Assembly (NCBI RefSeq): GCF_003611695.1
Contig: NZ_RAWE01000012.1
Coordinates: 35,905-99,904 of the forward strand
From: Corallococcus carmarthensis
Lineage (GTDB): Bacteria; Myxococcota; Myxococcia; Myxococcales; Myxococcaceae
Length of the DNA stretch: 64,000 nt
Direction: 5' to 3'
This document shows positions 8,604 to 17,392 of the stretch, piece by piece. The first letter of the stretch is position 1. Every line of letters begins with the position of its first letter. The notes beneath the pieces were generated by a model that searched no databases, was not told the origin of the DNA, and saw only the letters and a program-made list of their open reading frames with translations. The translations under genes were made by a program, and so were the position numbers.

Positions 8604-10739
8604 ATGGCGGAGAGAACCCTCGTCACCAGTGCCCTGCCGTACGCGAACGGCGCCATCCACCTCGGCCACGCTGTCGAGTACATCCAGACGGACATCTACG
8701 TCCGTTTCCTGCGCTCGTGCGGCCAGGACGTCGTCTATTTCTGCGCGGATGACACCCACGGCACGCCCATTGAAATCAACGCCGCGAAGCAGGGCATCCC
8801 GCCGGAGCAGTTCGTCGCGCGCTTCCACGACGAACACCAGCGCGACTTCCGCGACTTCGACATCCGCTTCGACTCCTTCCACTCCACCAACTCGCCGGAG
8901 AACCGCCACTACGCGGAGCTCATCTACGGGCGCTTGAAGGACGCGGGCGACATCGACCGCCGCGACATCGAGCAGACCTACTGCGAGAAGGACAAGCGCT
9001 TTCTGCCGGACCGCTTCATCCGGGGCACCTGTCCCAACTGCAAGTCGGTGGATCAGTACGGCGACGCCTGTGAGAAGTGCGGCAAGACGTACAACCCCAC
9101 GGACCTCATCGACCCGAAGTGCGCGCTGTGTGGCACGCCGCCGGTGCGCCGCAACTCCGTGCACCTGTTCTTCAAGCTGTCGCGCCACGCGGACTTCCTG
9201 CAGGAGGTGCTCAAGCGCCCCGGCTTCATCCACCCGGGCCTCGCCACCCAGCTCCAGGGCTTCTTCGAGAAGGGCCTGGCGGACTGGGACATCAGCCGCG
9301 ACGGGCCGTACTTCGGCTTCGCCATCCCGGGTGAGACGGACAAGTTCTTCTACGTCTGGTTGGACGCGCCCATCGGCTACATCGCCACGACGGAGAAGTG
9401 GGCGAAGGAGTCGGGCCGGTTCCCGGACGCGCTCGCGTACTGGGGCAAGGACGCGCCCACGCGCATCGTCCACTTCATCGGCAAGGACATCGTCTACTTC
9501 CACGCGCTGTTCTGGCCCGCGGTGCTGAAGGTCGCGGGGCTGCACATCCCCAATGAGATCAAGGTGCACGGGCACCTGACGGTGAACGGGGAGAAGATGT
9601 CCAAGAGCCGCGGCACCATGGTGGCCGCGCGCGACTACCTGGACCTTCTGGACCCCAGCTACCTGCGCTACTTCTACGCGGCCAACCTGGGCGCGGGCGT
9701 GGAGGACCTGGACCTCAGCCTCAAGGACTTCCGCCTGCGGGTGAACGGCGAGCTCGTCAACAACGTGGGCAACCTGGCCAACCGCGCGCTGTCGCTCTTG
9801 GCCGGGCCGCTGGAGAAGAAGCTCGCGCCGGGCCGCGCGGAAGGGGCGGGGCGCAAGCTGGTGGAGGACGCGCTGGCGCGGGTGCCGGAGGTGCGCGAGG
9901 CGTTCGAGAAGCTGGAGTACCGCAACGCCATCAAGGTCATCACGGAGATCGCCTCCACCGCGAACGCGTTCCTGCAGACGCAGGCGCCGTGGGCGCTGGT
10001 GAAGAAGGACGCGGAGGCGGCGCGGGCGGACCTGTCGGACGCGGCGGACGTGGCGTACCTGGTGGGCGCGCTCCTGGCGCCGGTGACGCCGCGCGTGTCG
10101 GAGAAGCTGTTCGCGCAGCTGGGGGCGGAGCCGCTGACGTTCCAGGCGCTCACGACCGCGAAGTACCCCCTGTTGGACCGCACCCGTCCGCTGGGCACGC
10201 CGGAGCCGCTCTTGCCCCGGCTGGAAGAAGAGCGCGTCAACGCCATCATCAAGGTCCCCGCGGGGACGCCTGCCGCCGAGCCCGCCAAGGCCGGAGGCAA
10301 GGACAAGAAGACGGAGAAGAAGCCCGTGGAAGCGAAGAGTCCGGAAGGCGCGCCCGCGGTGCCCACGACGCAGGCGTCCCCTGGCGCCGGAGCGGCGGAA
10401 GGCGCGCCCGCGGCCGACATCGAGTACGCGGACTTCGCCAAGGTGGTGCTGAAGGCGGGGCGCATCGTGGCCGCGGAGAAGGTGAAGGGCGCGGACAAGC
10501 TGCTCAAGCTGGACGTGGACCTGGGTGAGGGCACGCCGCGCACCATCGTGTCCGGCATCGCGGAGGCGTACGCGCCGGAGGCGGTGGCGGGCCGGCGCGT
10601 GGTGGTGGTGGCGAACCTCAAGCCGCGCAAGCTCAAGGGCATCGAGTCGCGCGGCATGCTGTTGACGGCGGGTTCGGGCGGCAAGGACCTGTCGCTGCTG
10701 GACCCGGGCGACGTGCCGCCCGGCGCGGACGTGAAGTAG
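8604..10739 (+). CDS. metG: methionyl-tRNA synthetase with C-terminal tRNA-binding domain
   Basis: 711 residues. The class I signature HLGH lies at residues 19-22 and KMSKS near 333. A zinc knuckle domain (CPNCKSVDQYGDACEKCG, then CALCG) lies at about 142-180, as in the E. coli type. After the anticodon-binding helices there is a 60-residue Lys/Ala/Pro linker (about 545-605). An EMAP-II/Arc1p-like tRNA-binding OB fold follows (ADFAKVVLKAGRIVAAEKV to the end), which in other bacteria dimerises the enzyme and improves tRNA affinity. The ribosome site CAGGAG precedes the ATG. It is followed 66 bp later by a HEAT-repeat gene. Confidence 0.96.
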   Translation: MAERTLVTSALPYANGAIHLGHAVEYIQTDIYVRFLRSCGQDVVYFCADDTHGTPIEINAAKQGIPPEQFVARFHDEHQRDFRDFDIRFDSFHSTNSPENRHYAELIYGRLKDAGDIDRRDIEQTYCEKDKRFLPDRFIRGTCPNCKSVDQYGDACEKCGKTYNPTDLIDPKCALCGTPPVRRNSVHLFFKLSRHADFLQEVLKRPGFIHPGLATQLQGFFEKGLADWDISRDGPYFGFAIPGETDKFFYVWLDAPIGYIATTEKWAKESGRFPDALAYWGKDAPTRIVHFIGKDIVYFHALFWPAVLKVAGLHIPNEIKVHGHLTVNGEKMSKSRGTMVAARDYLDLLDPSYLRYFYAANLGAGVEDLDLSLKDFRLRVNGELVNNVGNLANRALSLLAGPLEKKLAPGRAEGAGRKLVEDALARVPEVREAFEKLEYRNAIKVITEIASTANAFLQTQAPWALVKKDAEAARADLSDAADVAYLVGALLAPVTPRVSEKLFAQLGAEPLTFQALTTAKYPLLDRTRPLGTPEPLLPRLEEERVNAIIKVPAGTPAAEPAKAGGKDKKTEKKPVEAKSPEGAPAVPTTQASPGAGAAEGAPAADIEYADFAKVVLKAGRIVAAEKVKGADKLLKLDVDLGEGTPRTIVSGIAEAYAPEAVAGRRVVVVANLKPRKLKGIESRGMLLTAGSGGKDLSLLDPGDVPPGADVK

Positions 10740-10805
10740 CGCAGCAGTAGCTTCAAGGACACGCCGGGTGGCACTCAAGCCACCCGGCGAGCGAGGTGAC
10801 GAGAC

Positions 10806-11780
10806 GTGGCGGACTGGCGTGCCGAGCGGGACCGCGCCCTGTTGACCCTGGAGCGTGAGAAGCGTCCGGCGAGCCGGGCAGAGGCGGCGGACCTGTTGTT
10901 CCACCTGGCGTCCGAGGAGCCCGCGCACGCCGCGGAGTTCACGGACGTGCTCGTGAGGCTGCTCGCGGATGCGCAGCCGGAGGTGCGCCGTTCGGGCGTG
11001 AGCCTCGCGTCCGTCATCCTTGCGCCGGAGCAGCTGCCGGACATGCTCCTGCCCCGGTTGCGCGACGACGACACCCGCGTGCGCCTGGAGGCCACCGGAC
11101 GGCTCGCGGACCTCGCGCTGCCGCACGCGCGCGGCGCCCTGGCGGGGATGCTGGAGGACCCGACGCCCGAGGTGCGCTTCGAGGCCGCGCGAGGCATCGC
11201 CGCCCTCAAGCACCCGGCGGGCCTGGACGTGCTCGTGGCCGCGCTGGACGTGGACACGCTGCGCTTCCGGGCGCTGGGCGCGCTGGCGGAGCTGGAGGAC
11301 GTGCGGGCGCTGCCGGCGGTGAAGCGCCTCTTCGGCAAGTGGCTGCTGCCCGCGTTCGACAAGACGCAGGCCGCGGGCGTGCTGCTGAAGCTGGGCGACC
11401 CGGAGGGCGCGGACTGGCTGATGCAGCGCACGCGCAAGAAGTGGAGCGGGGACCGGGCGCTCGCGGTGGAGCTGTGCGGCGAGCTCAAGGTCCCGGGCGC
11501 GCTGGAGCGGCTGAAGGACATCCTCGCGGACGCGAAGGACCCGTGCCGGGGCGCCGCCGCGCGCGGGCTGGGCCGGCTGGGAGATGCCCAGGCACTGCCC
11601 TGGCTGCTCGCCGTGCTGGAGGACCGGAGCGCGCCGGAGGACGACCGGCTGGACGCGGCGGACGGCGTGTGGCGCCTGGGCGTGGCGGAGGGGCTGGAGC
11701 GCGTGCGCGCCGCCGTGCCCACCTTCGCCTCGGAAGAGGCACGGACGGAGCTGGAAGAGCTGTTTCGGGAGAACCCATGA
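10806..11780 (+). CDS. HEAT-repeat protein, function unknown
   Basis: 324 residues, with a GTG start at 10806 and GAGGTGA upstream. Almost the whole chain is alpha-helical repeats of about 30 residues. Several have the HEAT core pattern, such as DDDTRVRLEATGRLADLA and DPTPEVRFEAARGIAALK. Such solenoids usually bind proteins; some bacterial ones carry lyase activity on phycobilins, but no such motif is seen. The last codons overlap tatD as ATGA, so the two are translationally coupled and may act together. Confidence 0.85.
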   Translation: MADWRAERDRALLTLEREKRPASRAEAADLLFHLASEEPAHAAEFTDVLVRLLADAQPEVRRSGVSLASVILAPEQLPDMLLPRLRDDDTRVRLEATGRLADLALPHARGALAGMLEDPTPEVRFEAARGIAALKHPAGLDVLVAALDVDTLRFRALGALAELEDVRALPAVKRLFGKWLLPAFDKTQAAGVLLKLGDPEGADWLMQRTRKKWSGDRALAVELCGELKVPGALERLKDILADAKDPCRGAAARGLGRLGDAQALPWLLAVLEDRSAPEDDRLDAADGVWRLGVAEGLERVRAAVPTFASEEARTELEELFRENP

Positions 11781-12553
11781 AACTGGTTGATGCGCACTGC
11801 CACCTGGAGCCGAAGGACTACGCGGACGTGGCGCCGGTGCTGGAGCGCGCCCGCGCCGCGGGGCTGGTGCACGCGGTGCTGGTGGGGCAGTTCCACGGCC
11901 CCGGTGACTGGGGCCACGCGCTGGAGGTCGCCGCGCGCCACCCGGACTTCCTGTCGCCCACGCTGGGCATCCACCCGCACGAGGCGGCCCGCGCCACCGA
12001 GGCGGACTTCGAGATGCTGGAGCGCACCTGCGCCCGCCCGGAGCTGCGCGCCGTGGGCGAGGCCGGGCTGGACTACTACTACGACCACTCACCGCGCGAG
12101 GTGCAGGCCACCGTCTTCCGGCGCCAGTGCGCGCTCGCGAAGCGCCTGTCCAAGCCGCTGGTGGTGCACGTGCGCGACGCGCATGACGACTGCGAGGACG
12201 CCCTGGCGGCGGAGGACGTCACCAGCGGCGTCATCCACTGCTTCACCGGCGACACGGCCGCGGCCCGCAAGTACCTGGACCGGGGCTTCTACCTGTCGCT
12301 GTCCGGCGTCATCACCTACAAGAAGACGGAGGCCCTCCAGGACGCGGTGCGCTTCGCGCCGCTGGAGCGCCTGATGGTGGAGACGGACAGCCCCTTCCTC
12401 GCGCCGGTGCCCCACCGCGGCCGCAAGAACGAGCCCGCGCACGTGCTGGAGACGGCGAAGAAGATGGCGGAGCTGAAGGGCGTCTCGCTGGAAGAGGTGG
12501 CCCGCGTCACCACGGCGAACGCGGCCCGCCTCTTCAACCTCACGCTGGGCTGA
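11777..12553 (+). CDS. tatD: TatD-family metal-dependent DNase
   Basis: 258 residues. The amidohydrolase-like TIM barrel metal ligands are visible: DAHCHL (residues 5-10), the Glu in GEAGLDYYY, KPLVVHVRDA, HCFTG and the final ETDSPFLAP. These match TatD 3'-5' exonuclease/DNase enzymes with two divalent metals. The start overlaps the HEAT-repeat stop. The end overlaps the convergent HD-GYP gene by 14 bp (stop at 12551-12553 against stop at 12540-12542). Confidence 0.93.
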   Translation: MKLVDAHCHLEPKDYADVAPVLERARAAGLVHAVLVGQFHGPGDWGHALEVAARHPDFLSPTLGIHPHEAARATEADFEMLERTCARPELRAVGEAGLDYYYDHSPREVQATVFRRQCALAKRLSKPLVVHVRDAHDDCEDALAAEDVTSGVIHCFTGDTAAARKYLDRGFYLSLSGVITYKKTEALQDAVRFAPLERLMVETDSPFLAPVPHRGRKNEPAHVLETAKKMAELKGVSLEEVARVTTANAARLFNLTLG

Positions 12554-14507
12554 GCGCGTTGGCCAGGGCCTCCAGGTCCTGGTCCAACTGCGGCATGTCC
12601 AGCAGCAGCGCGTCCGGGTCGTAGACGAAGTCCGCCTGCTTCAGCTTCAGCAGGGCCTGCAGCGCGGGCTCACCCGCGTGGCCGCCGAACGCCGCGTGCA
12701 CCACGCGGCCGCGCTCCAGGTGCAGCGAGCCCTCCAGCGTGTGGCTCCGCAGCTGGAGCTTCCCGCTCTTCTTGCCGCCGCCCAGCGTGCGCAGGAGCTC
12801 CTTCGGGGGCAGCTCGTCGAAGCTGCCGCGCACCACCCGGCCCGGACCGTTGTGCTGCACGCGGTCCTGGAAGAGGGACAGCACCGTGCGGGCCACCTCC
12901 GCCTTGTCGCCCGGGGGCAGCACGGCCGTCGCGCCCGCCATGAGCAGCCGCTCGCGCGCCTGGGCATCCGGTTCGCCCACCACGGCGATGGGCAGGCCCG
13001 CGCTCTCCGGCATGGAGCGCACGGCCTCCAGCAGGTCCATGACCTCCTGTTGGCCCAGGCGCAGGCTCACCACCAGCACGTCGCAGTCCTGCCGCGCCAG
13101 GCCGTCCAGCGCGCCGTCCAGCGTGGACAGCGCGTGCGCCACCAGCTCCTGCTTGAGCACCGCCTCCAGCAGCTCGCCGCGCGTGGCTTCGTCCGGCTCC
13201 GCGATGAGCACCTGCCGGCCTTCGCTGGCCAGCCGGTGCGCCAGCAGCGCGCCGCTCTGGAGCTGGCCGACGATGTCCGCCACCACCGGGTCGTAGAGCG
13301 TGCCCGCGTTCTTCTTGAGGTGCTCCAGCGCCTGCGTCTTGGTGAAGACGCGGCCGTGCGCGTTGCCCGGGTTCTTGGTCAGCTCCAGGAAGCTGTCCAC
13401 CGCCGCCAGGATGCGCGCGCCCAGGGTGATGTCCTCGCCCTTGGCGCCCTGGGGCGTGCCGGAGCCGTCCCAGGCCTCGTACAGCTGCGCGAGGATGGTG
13501 TTCACCTGCGCGGGCAGGTGCACCGTTTCGAAGAGCTTCGTGGGCGCGCGGCAGCACGCCTTCGCCTGGGCCTTCCACTCCGCGTTGGCCGCGTTGCTCG
13601 CCAGCGAGAAGTGCCGCTCCGCGGGCTTGCCCAGGTCGTGCAGGTACGCGGCGATGGACAGCGCCGCCAGCTCCTTGTGGGGCATGCCCATGCGCTGGCC
13701 GACGATGCCCGCCTGACGCGCCAGCTGCGCGGAGTGTCCCCGGTGCCGGGGCCGGTCCTGCTCCAGGAGCCCCACCATCAGGCTCAGCGTCTCCACGTAG
13801 TCCGTGTCGCTGATGAGCCCGCGCGGGCCGCCCGGCTCGCGCCGCTGCGTGGAGATGCGCGCCACGTTGGTGCCGCTGCCGGAGCGCTGCAGCCGCATCC
13901 GCGCGTCCGTCTCCAGGCGCATGCTCAGGCTGGTGGCGCTCCGCCCGGCGGAAGAGCCGCTGCGTCCGGGCTCCGCGCCCACGTGCGTATTGGACGGCGT
14001 GTCCGGACGGCGGGGGCCGTTGGACGCGCTGGGGCCCTCCAGCAGCGTGGTGAACGCCGTGGGGTCGCCATAGTAGTGCTTGCGGATGGCCGCGGAGATG
14101 GCGCTGCGCAGGCCGATGTACGCGTAGACCTCCGACATGCCGGTGACGAGGGCGATCTCGTCGAGCAGCGACTTGTTCTGCGGCTCGGCGGCCACCACCG
14201 AGAGCAGCTTGCGCTCCGGATCCACGGCCAGCGGGAGCACGTTCTGCGCTTCCGCCAGCCGCACCGGCAGCTTGTCCAAGACCTTCGTGTCGATGCGGGC
14301 CTTGGCCAGCTTGTCCGCGGTGACGAAGCGGGTCTGGAACTCGTTGGCCAGGAGCCGCAGCAGCGCGGCCTCCTGGAGCAGGCCCAGCTCCACCAGGCAG
14401 TCCCCCAGCTTGTGGCCGGTGATCTTCTGGTGCTCCAGACCCTGCTCCACGGCCCCGGGGGTCACGAGGCCGGCCTCAATCAACCGCTCTCCCAGCCGCT
14501 TCGCCAT
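12540..14507 (-). CDS. MshEN - HD-GYP - receiver-like - DUF4388 signalling protein
   Basis: 655 residues in four modules. Residues about 1-150 resemble the MshE/GspE N-terminal domain (LGERLIEAGLVTPGAVEQGL), a fold that binds cyclic-di-GMP in MshE. Residues about 150-235 are a Ser/Arg-rich linker. Residues about 240-420 are HD-GYP-like with AYLHDLGK, but the second half reads YEAWDGSGTP in place of HHE..DGxGYP, so catalysis is doubtful. Residues about 430-545 look like a response-regulator receiver (VLIAEPDEATRGELL, DVLVVSLRLG). The last 100 residues resemble a DUF4388/PatA-like domain (GGKKSGKLQLRSHTLEGSLH). It probably integrates cyclic-di-GMP signals. It starts 5 bp after the exonuclease gene. 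Confidence 0.85.
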   Translation of the reverse strand: MAKRLGERLIEAGLVTPGAVEQGLEHQKITGHKLGDCLVELGLLQEAALLRLLANEFQTRFVTADKLAKARIDTKVLDKLPVRLAEAQNVLPLAVDPERKLLSVVAAEPQNKSLLDEIALVTGMSEVYAYIGLRSAISAAIRKHYYGDPTAFTTLLEGPSASNGPRRPDTPSNTHVGAEPGRSGSSAGRSATSLSMRLETDARMRLQRSGSGTNVARISTQRREPGGPRGLISDTDYVETLSLMVGLLEQDRPRHRGHSAQLARQAGIVGQRMGMPHKELAALSIAAYLHDLGKPAERHFSLASNAANAEWKAQAKACCRAPTKLFETVHLPAQVNTILAQLYEAWDGSGTPQGAKGEDITLGARILAAVDSFLELTKNPGNAHGRVFTKTQALEHLKKNAGTLYDPVVADIVGQLQSGALLAHRLASEGRQVLIAEPDEATRGELLEAVLKQELVAHALSTLDGALDGLARQDCDVLVVSLRLGQQEVMDLLEAVRSMPESAGLPIAVVGEPDAQARERLLMAGATAVLPPGDKAEVARTVLSLFQDRVQHNGPGRVVRGSFDELPPKELLRTLGGGKKSGKLQLRSHTLEGSLHLERGRVVHAAFGGHAGEPALQALLKLKQADFVYDPDALLLDMPQLDQDLEALANALSPA

Positions 14508-14512
14508 GGACT

Positions 14513-16060
14513 TCAGCCCTCCGAGGAGCCACCACCCTCACCACCGGACTTCGCAGGCGACGACGGCGCCAGCGCGCTGAACGGCTTGAAGGTCAGCTCG
14601 CCGGGCAGGCTCTTGGGATCGCGCGGCGGACGGTCCTCACGAGGCGGACGCGCGGGGCGCTCCTCACGGGGGCCGCGATCCTCGCGGGGCGGACGATCCT
14701 CGCGGGGCGGACGATCGGCGCGGGGCTCGCGCGGAGGCCGCGGCGGACGCTCCGGACGGGCCTCCTGGGCCGCGGGGGCGGTGGTGCCTTCACCGGCCTG
14801 GGCGGGCGGGGCCTTGTCGGCGCGCGCCTTGCGCTTCTCCTCGCGGTGCTTGCGGCGGCCACCCTCCACCGGAGCCCGGCCGCGTCCGGTGGGCACGAAG
14901 CCCTTCCAGAGCGAGCGGTCGTACGCGCGCAGGTGATCCGTCCAGCGCTCGTTCGGGTCGCGCTGCATGGCCTCCACCCACGAGGAGATGCGCGCGTCGA
15001 GCGAGCTGAGCGTGTCGACGATCTGCGCCTCCAGCGTCACCGGCACCTTCGCGCCGGGGGCGCCGGACGGCCCCTGCTGGGAGATCGCCAGGTGCGTCAG
15101 GTGCTGCTCCAGGAGCGGCGGGAAGCCCGGGATGCCCAGGGTCTTCTCGCGGATCTTCTGCGCGGCCAGCACCGCGTGGCCCACCAGCCGGCCCTCGTCG
15201 GAGGTGTCGAAGCCCTTGTCGGACGCCCCGTCGCCGCCCTTCATCACGTCGTGCAGGAACGCGCCGGCCAGCAGCAGGTCGCGGTCCGCCATGGGGTAGT
15301 GGTCCGACACGCGCAGCGTCAGGCGCATCACCGACAGGACGTGCTCGGCCAGTCCACCGCGCCACGCGTGGTGCACGCCCTTCGCCGCGGGCGCCACCGG
15401 CAACGCCGTGGACACCTGCGCGTCGTCCAGGAGCGCGAGCAGCAGCTGCTTCACGAACGGGTCGTTGACGCGCTCGCTGATGAGCTCGCGGATCTGCCCC
15501 ACCGCGCGCGGTCCACCGCCGCCCTCGTGGCGGTCGGCCTTGCCCTCGGAGGCCTTGGCCTCGCCGGACTTCGCGTCACCGGACCTGGCCTCGCCAGACT
15601 TCGCTTCGCCCGACTTCGCCTCGGCAGCGGGCTTCGCTTCGCCGGACTTGGACTCGGGGGCCTTCGCCTCGGCGGGCGGGGCGGGGGGCGGCTCGAACTC
15701 CTTGGGGTCGAGCGGTTCCGGATCCAGCCGCTCCACGGCCTCCACGACGACCTGGGTGCGGCCGTGGAAGACGATGACGCTGCCCTGCACGAGGACGAAG
15801 TCACCGCTCTGGAAGACGGGTTCGAGCGCGTCCACCTTGTCGAACACGCGGGCGTCCACCGTGCCGCTCTTGTCGGCCAGGGACAGCGACAGGAACACCT
15901 TGCCGCTGCGCGCGTTCACCTTCTCCTTCTTGGTGACGCGGAAGACGGTGTTGACGCGATCCTTCTCGCGCAGGTCCGCCGCGTACACCTTGCGGACGGT
16001 CTCGACGGAAGCCTCCGGGGTGGAAGTGGTCGCGGCCTGGGACTCGTTTTCGGTTGTCAT
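14513..16060 (-). CDS. YhaM-like 3'-5' exoribonuclease (OB fold + HD) with disordered repeats
   Basis: 515 residues from the ATG at 16060. An OB-fold nucleic-acid-binding domain (residues about 20-130; KVFLSLSLADKSGTVDARVF) precedes an HD phosphohydrolase domain (HHAWRGGLAEHVLSV, LAGAFLHDVMKGG) as in YhaM/KapD-type exonucleases. Two low-complexity inserts are unusual. One is a five-residue repeat based on SGEAK between the domains. The other is a Pro/Arg/Glu-rich C-terminal tail with repeats of PPREDR. The tail resembles the disordered RNA-binding tails of RNase E-type proteins, which is inference. The HD-GYP protein gene follows 5 bp downstream on the same strand. Confidence 0.85.
   Translation of the reverse strand: MTTENESQAATTSTPEASVETVRKVYAADLREKDRVNTVFRVTKKEKVNARSGKVFLSLSLADKSGTVDARVFDKVDALEPVFQSGDFVLVQGSVIVFHGRTQVVVEAVERLDPEPLDPKEFEPPPAPPAEAKAPESKSGEAKPAAEAKSGEAKSGEARSGDAKSGEAKASEGKADRHEGGGGPRAVGQIRELISERVNDPFVKQLLLALLDDAQVSTALPVAPAAKGVHHAWRGGLAEHVLSVMRLTLRVSDHYPMADRDLLLAGAFLHDVMKGGDGASDKGFDTSDEGRLVGHAVLAAQKIREKTLGIPGFPPLLEQHLTHLAISQQGPSGAPGAKVPVTLEAQIVDTLSSLDARISSWVEAMQRDPNERWTDHLRAYDRSLWKGFVPTGRGRAPVEGGRRKHREEKRKARADKAPPAQAGEGTTAPAAQEARPERPPRPPREPRADRPPREDRPPREDRGPREERPARPPREDRPPRDPKSLPGELTFKPFSALAPSSPAKSGGEGGGSSEG
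14677..14712. repeat. 18-bp exact tandem repeat within the exonuclease tail
   Basis: GATCCTCGCGGGGCGGAC occurs twice in direct succession and is followed by a further GATC. It encodes the PPREDR repeat of the C-terminal tail, so it is a candidate site of length variation between strains. Confidence 0.8.
15547..15655. repeat. imperfect 15-bp repeats encoding SGEAK
   Basis: Seven or so imperfect 15-base units (consensus about TTCGCCTCGCCGGAC on the + strand) encode the SGEAK/SGEAR/SGDAK linker between the OB fold and HD domain of the exonuclease. Confidence 0.7.
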
Positions 16061-16125
16061 CGCGGCGCGGACACTAACACCGAGGAGGCCCGTCGAGGGC
16101 GAAACAACACAGGCCTCCCCGCCCT

Positions 16126-17298
16126 TCAGCTCACCTCGAGCGCCACCGCCTCCAGGTACTCGGCCCCCGGGGAGCCGACCGGCGCCGGGTAGTCCGGCGG
16201 CAGCCCCATCCGTACCAGTCGGAATGCGATGCGCGCCTCCTGCTCGCAGGCCGTGGCCACGCACTCCGTGAACGAGCCCAGCCCCAGCGGTGGGTGATAA
16301 CCGACCACCAGCAGCCGTCCTCCATGGCGGGTGCGCCTCAGGCCCAGCCGCACCTGATCGATGAAGTCCTCCTCGGACGCCACCCCCAGCGTGTCCAGCA
16401 GCACCAGGTCGAAGGTCTCCTTGAGGGCCCGGAGCACGGCCAGCGGCTCGCCTTGTTCCACCGTCACCCGGCCGAGCAGCCCGTTGGCCTCCGCGTTCTC
16501 ACGCGCCAGGTCCGCCGCGTCCGCGTTGCCGTCGAAGGCGAGGATCTGCTTCGCCCCATGGCGCCCCGCGTGGACGAAGAGGCCGCCCACGTTGCACGCC
16601 ACGTCCAGCACCCGGTCCCCGTTGCCGGTGCGGCCCAGGAAGCGTCGCAGCTCGCGGTGGTCGTACCCGTAGCCCGTGCCCCGGCCGTAGGTGAGATCCA
16701 CGGTGAAGCGCGCGCCCAGCTCCAGGATGCGGCACCAGCGCGGCGGCGTGCCGTACATCACGTGCGGTCGCTGCGCGGGCAGGCCCAGCGTCTTGCGCCG
16801 GAGGGTGTCGTTGCGCAGGAGCACGGAGGCCGCTCCCGTCACCTCTCCCAGCGTGCGGGTGATCTCCTCCTGCCTCGCGTCCATGGAGCGGGTGAGCGTC
16901 TGGACGACGAAGTGCTGATCATACCGGTCCACGATGAGGCCCGGCAGCCCGTCCCCGTCGTCGTTGATGATGCGGCAGAAGCGCGGGTCGTCCACCAGCC
17001 GGCCGCGCCGCTCGAAGGCATGGCGCACGTGGCGGGGGATGAGCCCCTCCACGGACTCGTCTGGCAGGCCCAGGCGGCGCACGGCGTAGGAGGCCTGGAG
17101 GTCCACGTCCCCCAGGCCCAGGAGCTGCCCGTCCTCGTCCTTGAGTTGCATGGGCGTGCCGGGCTGAGGCTCGCCCTCCATGGAGACGATGTCCTCGCGG
17201 CGCAGCCAGGGGGCGCCATGGCGGAGCTTCCGGGCGGCTTCTCGGGACAGGTAGGTGCTGAGCAAGGTGCGGTCCTCCTCCAGCGCGATGGAGGGCAC
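16126..17298 (-). CDS. RlmI-like class I SAM-dependent methyltransferase (divergent)
   Basis: 390 residues, GTG start. An N-terminal PUA-like domain (residues about 10-80) and a central RlmI/RlmK domain (INDDGDGLPGLIVDRYDQH) lead into a Rossmann domain with motif I VLDVACNVGGLFVHAG. Relatives methylate 23S rRNA cytosine at C5. Here the normal LDPP motif is replaced by LLDTLG, the catalytic SCS cysteine region reads VVGYHPP, and the DHP motif reads DYPAP. SAM binding looks intact, but the usual m5C cysteine chemistry does not, so the reaction may differ. The start has no strong ribosome site; the next in-frame ATG is about 40 residues in and would cut the PUA domain. Confidence 0.8.
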   Translation of the reverse strand: MPSIALEEDRTLLSTYLSREAARKLRHGAPWLRREDIVSMEGEPQPGTPMQLKDEDGQLLGLGDVDLQASYAVRRLGLPDESVEGLIPRHVRHAFERRGRLVDDPRFCRIINDDGDGLPGLIVDRYDQHFVVQTLTRSMDARQEEITRTLGEVTGAASVLLRNDTLRRKTLGLPAQRPHVMYGTPPRWCRILELGARFTVDLTYGRGTGYGYDHRELRRFLGRTGNGDRVLDVACNVGGLFVHAGRHGAKQILAFDGNADAADLARENAEANGLLGRVTVEQGEPLAVLRALKETFDLVLLDTLGVASEEDFIDQVRLGLRRTRHGGRLLVVGYHPPLGLGSFTECVATACEQEARIAFRLVRMGLPPDYPAPVGSPGAEYLEAVALEVS

Positions 17299-17392
17299 CC
17301 CGCAGGGTGCCTTCCACCAAACATGGGCCGTGTGGGGCCTGCTGGCGGCGAGGGCCGTGCAGCTGCCCTGGAGGGCAGGGGAGTAGGCGGCG

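Noticed and set aside
8592..12092. 1166-codon open frame on the minus strand opposite metG
   Set aside because: It is the mirror of strongly biased coding DNA; composition is Arg/His/Ala/Leu repeats with no domain, and the plus strand has metG, HEAT and tatD.
14590..14760. Repeated units resembling a CRISPR array
   Set aside because: The repeats are contiguous without spacers and encode the PPREDR tail of the exonuclease.
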